DNA from: Tuwongella immobilis
Lineage (GTDB): Bacteria; Planctomycetota; Planctomycetia; Gemmatales; Gemmataceae
Length of the DNA: 64,000 nucleotides
Assembly: GCF_901538355.1 (NCBI RefSeq)
Contig: NZ_LR593887.1
Coordinates: 1,898,920 to 1,962,919 of the forward strand
Direction: 5' to 3'
The notes under the pieces: generated by a model
Seen by the model: the letters and a program-made list of their open reading frames with translations, nothing else
What the model was told of the DNA's origin: nothing
The model's database searches: none
Shown here: positions 62,511-64,000 of the stretch, piece by piece
Numbering within the stretch: position 1 is the first letter of the stretch
Layout of the letters: each line of letters starts with the position of its first letter
Program-made: the position numbers and the translations under genes

Positions 62511-64000
62511 ATGGTTGCGACAACGGATGCCGACAATGATCTGCAATTGACCGACTCGAATGGGATGTTGTTCCCTCAGTACACGTCATTTGCAGCGATC
62601 TTCAATCAATTCTCACGAGCTTATTCCCATCGTTGGGATGAGGCCATTCGCCACAGTGCCTCCAACGCTTTGGCGATGCGGCGGGACACGTTCATTCTGT
62701 CGCTCCTTCAGGAGCGACAACTGCCGGTAACGGCGATGAACTGGTCGATCATCCCGGAAGATGAGAACGACGCGAACCAGGTGCACATCTGTGGCACTCT
62801 GACCAAGATCGTCGAACGCACCCCGCGCTGGCAGTCGATGCTGCTCAACCTGCAACAGGCTCTGTGGTACGGTCGATATGGCGTGCAGATCGTGCCGAAG
62901 GTCTGCGAGGTGATGGGCCAGCGCCGTTGGGTCGTGGGCGAGCACAGCCCGGTGAATGGCGACAAGATCCAGTATCAGTGGGATGGCACGCCGCTGGTGT
63001 TTCTGAACGCCTCAGAACTCGGATCGCGGTTCCAGTCGGAGGACATCGTCTACACCGACCGTGTGCCAGCGCTGCGGTTGCACCGCGATGAGTGGCGATC
63101 GCGGTTCATCATTCACAAGCACCTGTCGGATGATGCTGATTTTTTCGAAGGCGAGATGGCAGGCGGCGTTCATGGTGTCGGCCTCCGCAGCCAGGTCTAT
63201 TGGACTTGGTGGCTCCGGGACGAATTCTTGGCCTGGGCCACCGACTTCATGCAGAAGGTCGGCACGCTGGGGCTGATGGTCTTTTATTACGAGATGGGGA
63301 ACCCGAAGTCGCAAGAGGCAGCGGAGCGTGCGGCCCGTGATTGTTCCCGTCGCAATGCAATCACGATGCCCAGACCATCGGGCAGCTCGAAGGAGACTGC
63401 CAGCGCCGAACTGCTCCAGCCCACCAACACCGGGATCGAAACGCTCAAGGGCATGATCGCGGACTACTTCGAGTCGCATATCCAGCGGCTGATTGTCGGG
63501 CAATCGCTCTCGGGCAACGCTGGCAGCACGGGACTGGGCAGCGGTGTCAGCGACCTGCACGCCGACACGAAATACCAATTGCTCAAGTTCGACGCTGGCA
63601 ATCTGTCCGGCACACTGACCACCGATCTGGTCGGTCCGCTGATGCGTTGGAACTTTCCCTGGGCGAAGTTCGCGGCCCGTTTCCAGATCAATGTCCCAGA
63701 CCCCAACAACAAAGAGCAGATGGAGGCGGTCTCCAAGGCCAGTAGCCTCGGAGTCACATTCCGGGCCGATGATGTCCGCAAGCTCACCGGCATGGCCAAG
63801 CCAGGCCCAGACGATGAGGTGATTGGTCAGCAGCAGCAACAGTCCCCCGGTCTTGGGATGGCGGATGCTGACCCGCTCGCCCAGTTGCAGCGATCGGTGT
63901 CGATGCTGTATCAGCTCGTGGCCGAACGCATCCCGTGGCATTACGCGGAGCCACCCGAGGACCCGGAGTTTGAGCGGAAACACCCTCGGCGATCGGATGG
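62511..64000 (+). CDS. Portal protein (DUF935/Mu gp29-like), incomplete
   Basis: The first 496 codons of a portal protein; the gene runs off the window. It has the DUF935 pattern: RHSASNALAMRRDTFILSLLQERQLPVTAMNWSI early, MLLNLQQALWYGRYGVQIV, and LIVGQSLSGNAGSTGLGSGVSDLHADTKY with the usual C-terminal helical end. The portal is the ring through which DNA enters the capsid. The start at ATG 62511 follows GGGGG; an in-frame ATG at 62505 is possible. Confidence 0.88.
   Translation, partial: MVATTDADNDLQLTDSNGMLFPQYTSFAAIFNQFSRAYSHRWDEAIRHSASNALAMRRDTFILSLLQERQLPVTAMNWSIIPEDENDANQVHICGTLTKIVERTPRWQSMLLNLQQALWYGRYGVQIVPKVCEVMGQRRWVVGEHSPVNGDKIQYQWDGTPLVFLNASELGSRFQSEDIVYTDRVPALRLHRDEWRSRFIIHKHLSDDADFFEGEMAGGVHGVGLRSQVYWTWWLRDEFLAWATDFMQKVGTLGLMVFYYEMGNPKSQEAAERAARDCSRRNAITMPRPSGSSKETASAELLQPTNTGIETLKGMIADYFESHIQRLIVGQSLSGNAGSTGLGSGVSDLHADTKYQLLKFDAGNLSGTLTTDLVGPLMRWNFPWAKFAARFQINVPDPNNKEQMEAVSKASSLGVTFRADDVRKLTGMAKPGPDDEVIGQQQQQSPGLGMADADPLAQLQRSVSMLYQLVAERIPWHYAEPPEDPEFERKHPRRSD

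Larger units (their letters stand above)
49026..64000. mobile_element. Prophage integrated at selC (left part)
   Basis: A tailed-phage genome with integrase, cleavable repressor, regulatory genes, replication and recombination genes, and packaging genes. The left boundary is set at the integrase stop, inside the tRNA-Sec gene. The right end lies beyond the window; at least capsid, tail and lysis genes should follow. Early genes are all on the plus strand except integrase and repressor. Confidence 0.93.

Overview
The window reads as the chromosome of a Gemmata-like planctomycete carrying the left part of an integrated tailed-phage genome. Host clues are the DUF1559 pseudopilin-like protein, a TIGR03067-type secreted protein, a fused SecDF, a TPR protein carrying two RNA-polymerase alpha-CTD domains, and a full set of lipid A/LPS-core genes in a GC-rich, densely coded chromosome. 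The genus cannot be fixed from this sequence alone.

Layout, host part (1-49,000). 0-9 kb: two hypothetical proteins, an RluA-type pseudouridine synthase, proB, a VOC-fold protein and an amidohydrolase. 6.6-13.1 kb: TPR/alpha-CTD protein, tgt, yajC and secDF (a conserved tgt-yajC-secDF export block). 13-20 kb: a TIGR03960-type radical SAM protein, then a lipoprotein gene flanked by two 94-bp direct repeats, a TIGR03067 protein and a multispanning membrane protein. 20-26 kb: ACT-domain protein, recA, a Wzx-like flippase and groES-groEL. 26-31 kb: an ArsR/SRPBCC pair behind a palindromic operator, and an E1alpha-E1beta-E2 2-oxoacid dehydrogenase operon without E3. 31-35 kb: YfhO-like membrane protein and cobL/cbiET. 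36-43 kb: an LPS core operon (lpxK, hldE, GT9, two Kdo/heptose-kinase-like proteins, GT4). 43-49 kb: D-aminoacylase, methyltransferase, DUF1559 protein, PfkB sugar kinase and GNAT acetyltransferase.

Prophage (about 49,026 to beyond 64,000). A tRNA-Sec gene (anticodon UCA, long variable arm) at 48,982-49,076 has its 3' part overlapped antisense by the end of a tyrosine integrase gene, so selC is the inferred attachment site. Then come a LexA/CI-type repressor (minus strand), three operator copies embedded in divergent promoters, and a long, almost fully overlapping plus-strand operon: KilA-N protein, DNA-binding proteins, a DUF550-like nucleotide pyrophosphohydrolase, two sigma-70-like proteins, a degenerate phage metallopeptidase-fold protein, zinc-ribbon proteins, a Sak4-like ATPase, YqaJ exonuclease, a replication initiator with iterons inside its own coding sequence, RusA and a CsrA homologue. 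Next is a short non-coding stretch with a tRNA-like cloverleaf RNA, an atypical tRNA-Leu and a strong terminator. Packaging genes follow: terS, terL and a DUF935/Mu gp29-like portal that runs off the window. The right attachment site is not in the window.

The most unusual items are the two adjacent tRNA-like RNAs behind a phage csrA, the iterons inside the replication gene, and the use of selC as an integration site. Starts were chosen by ribosome-binding-site position and family alignment from memory; no database search was run.
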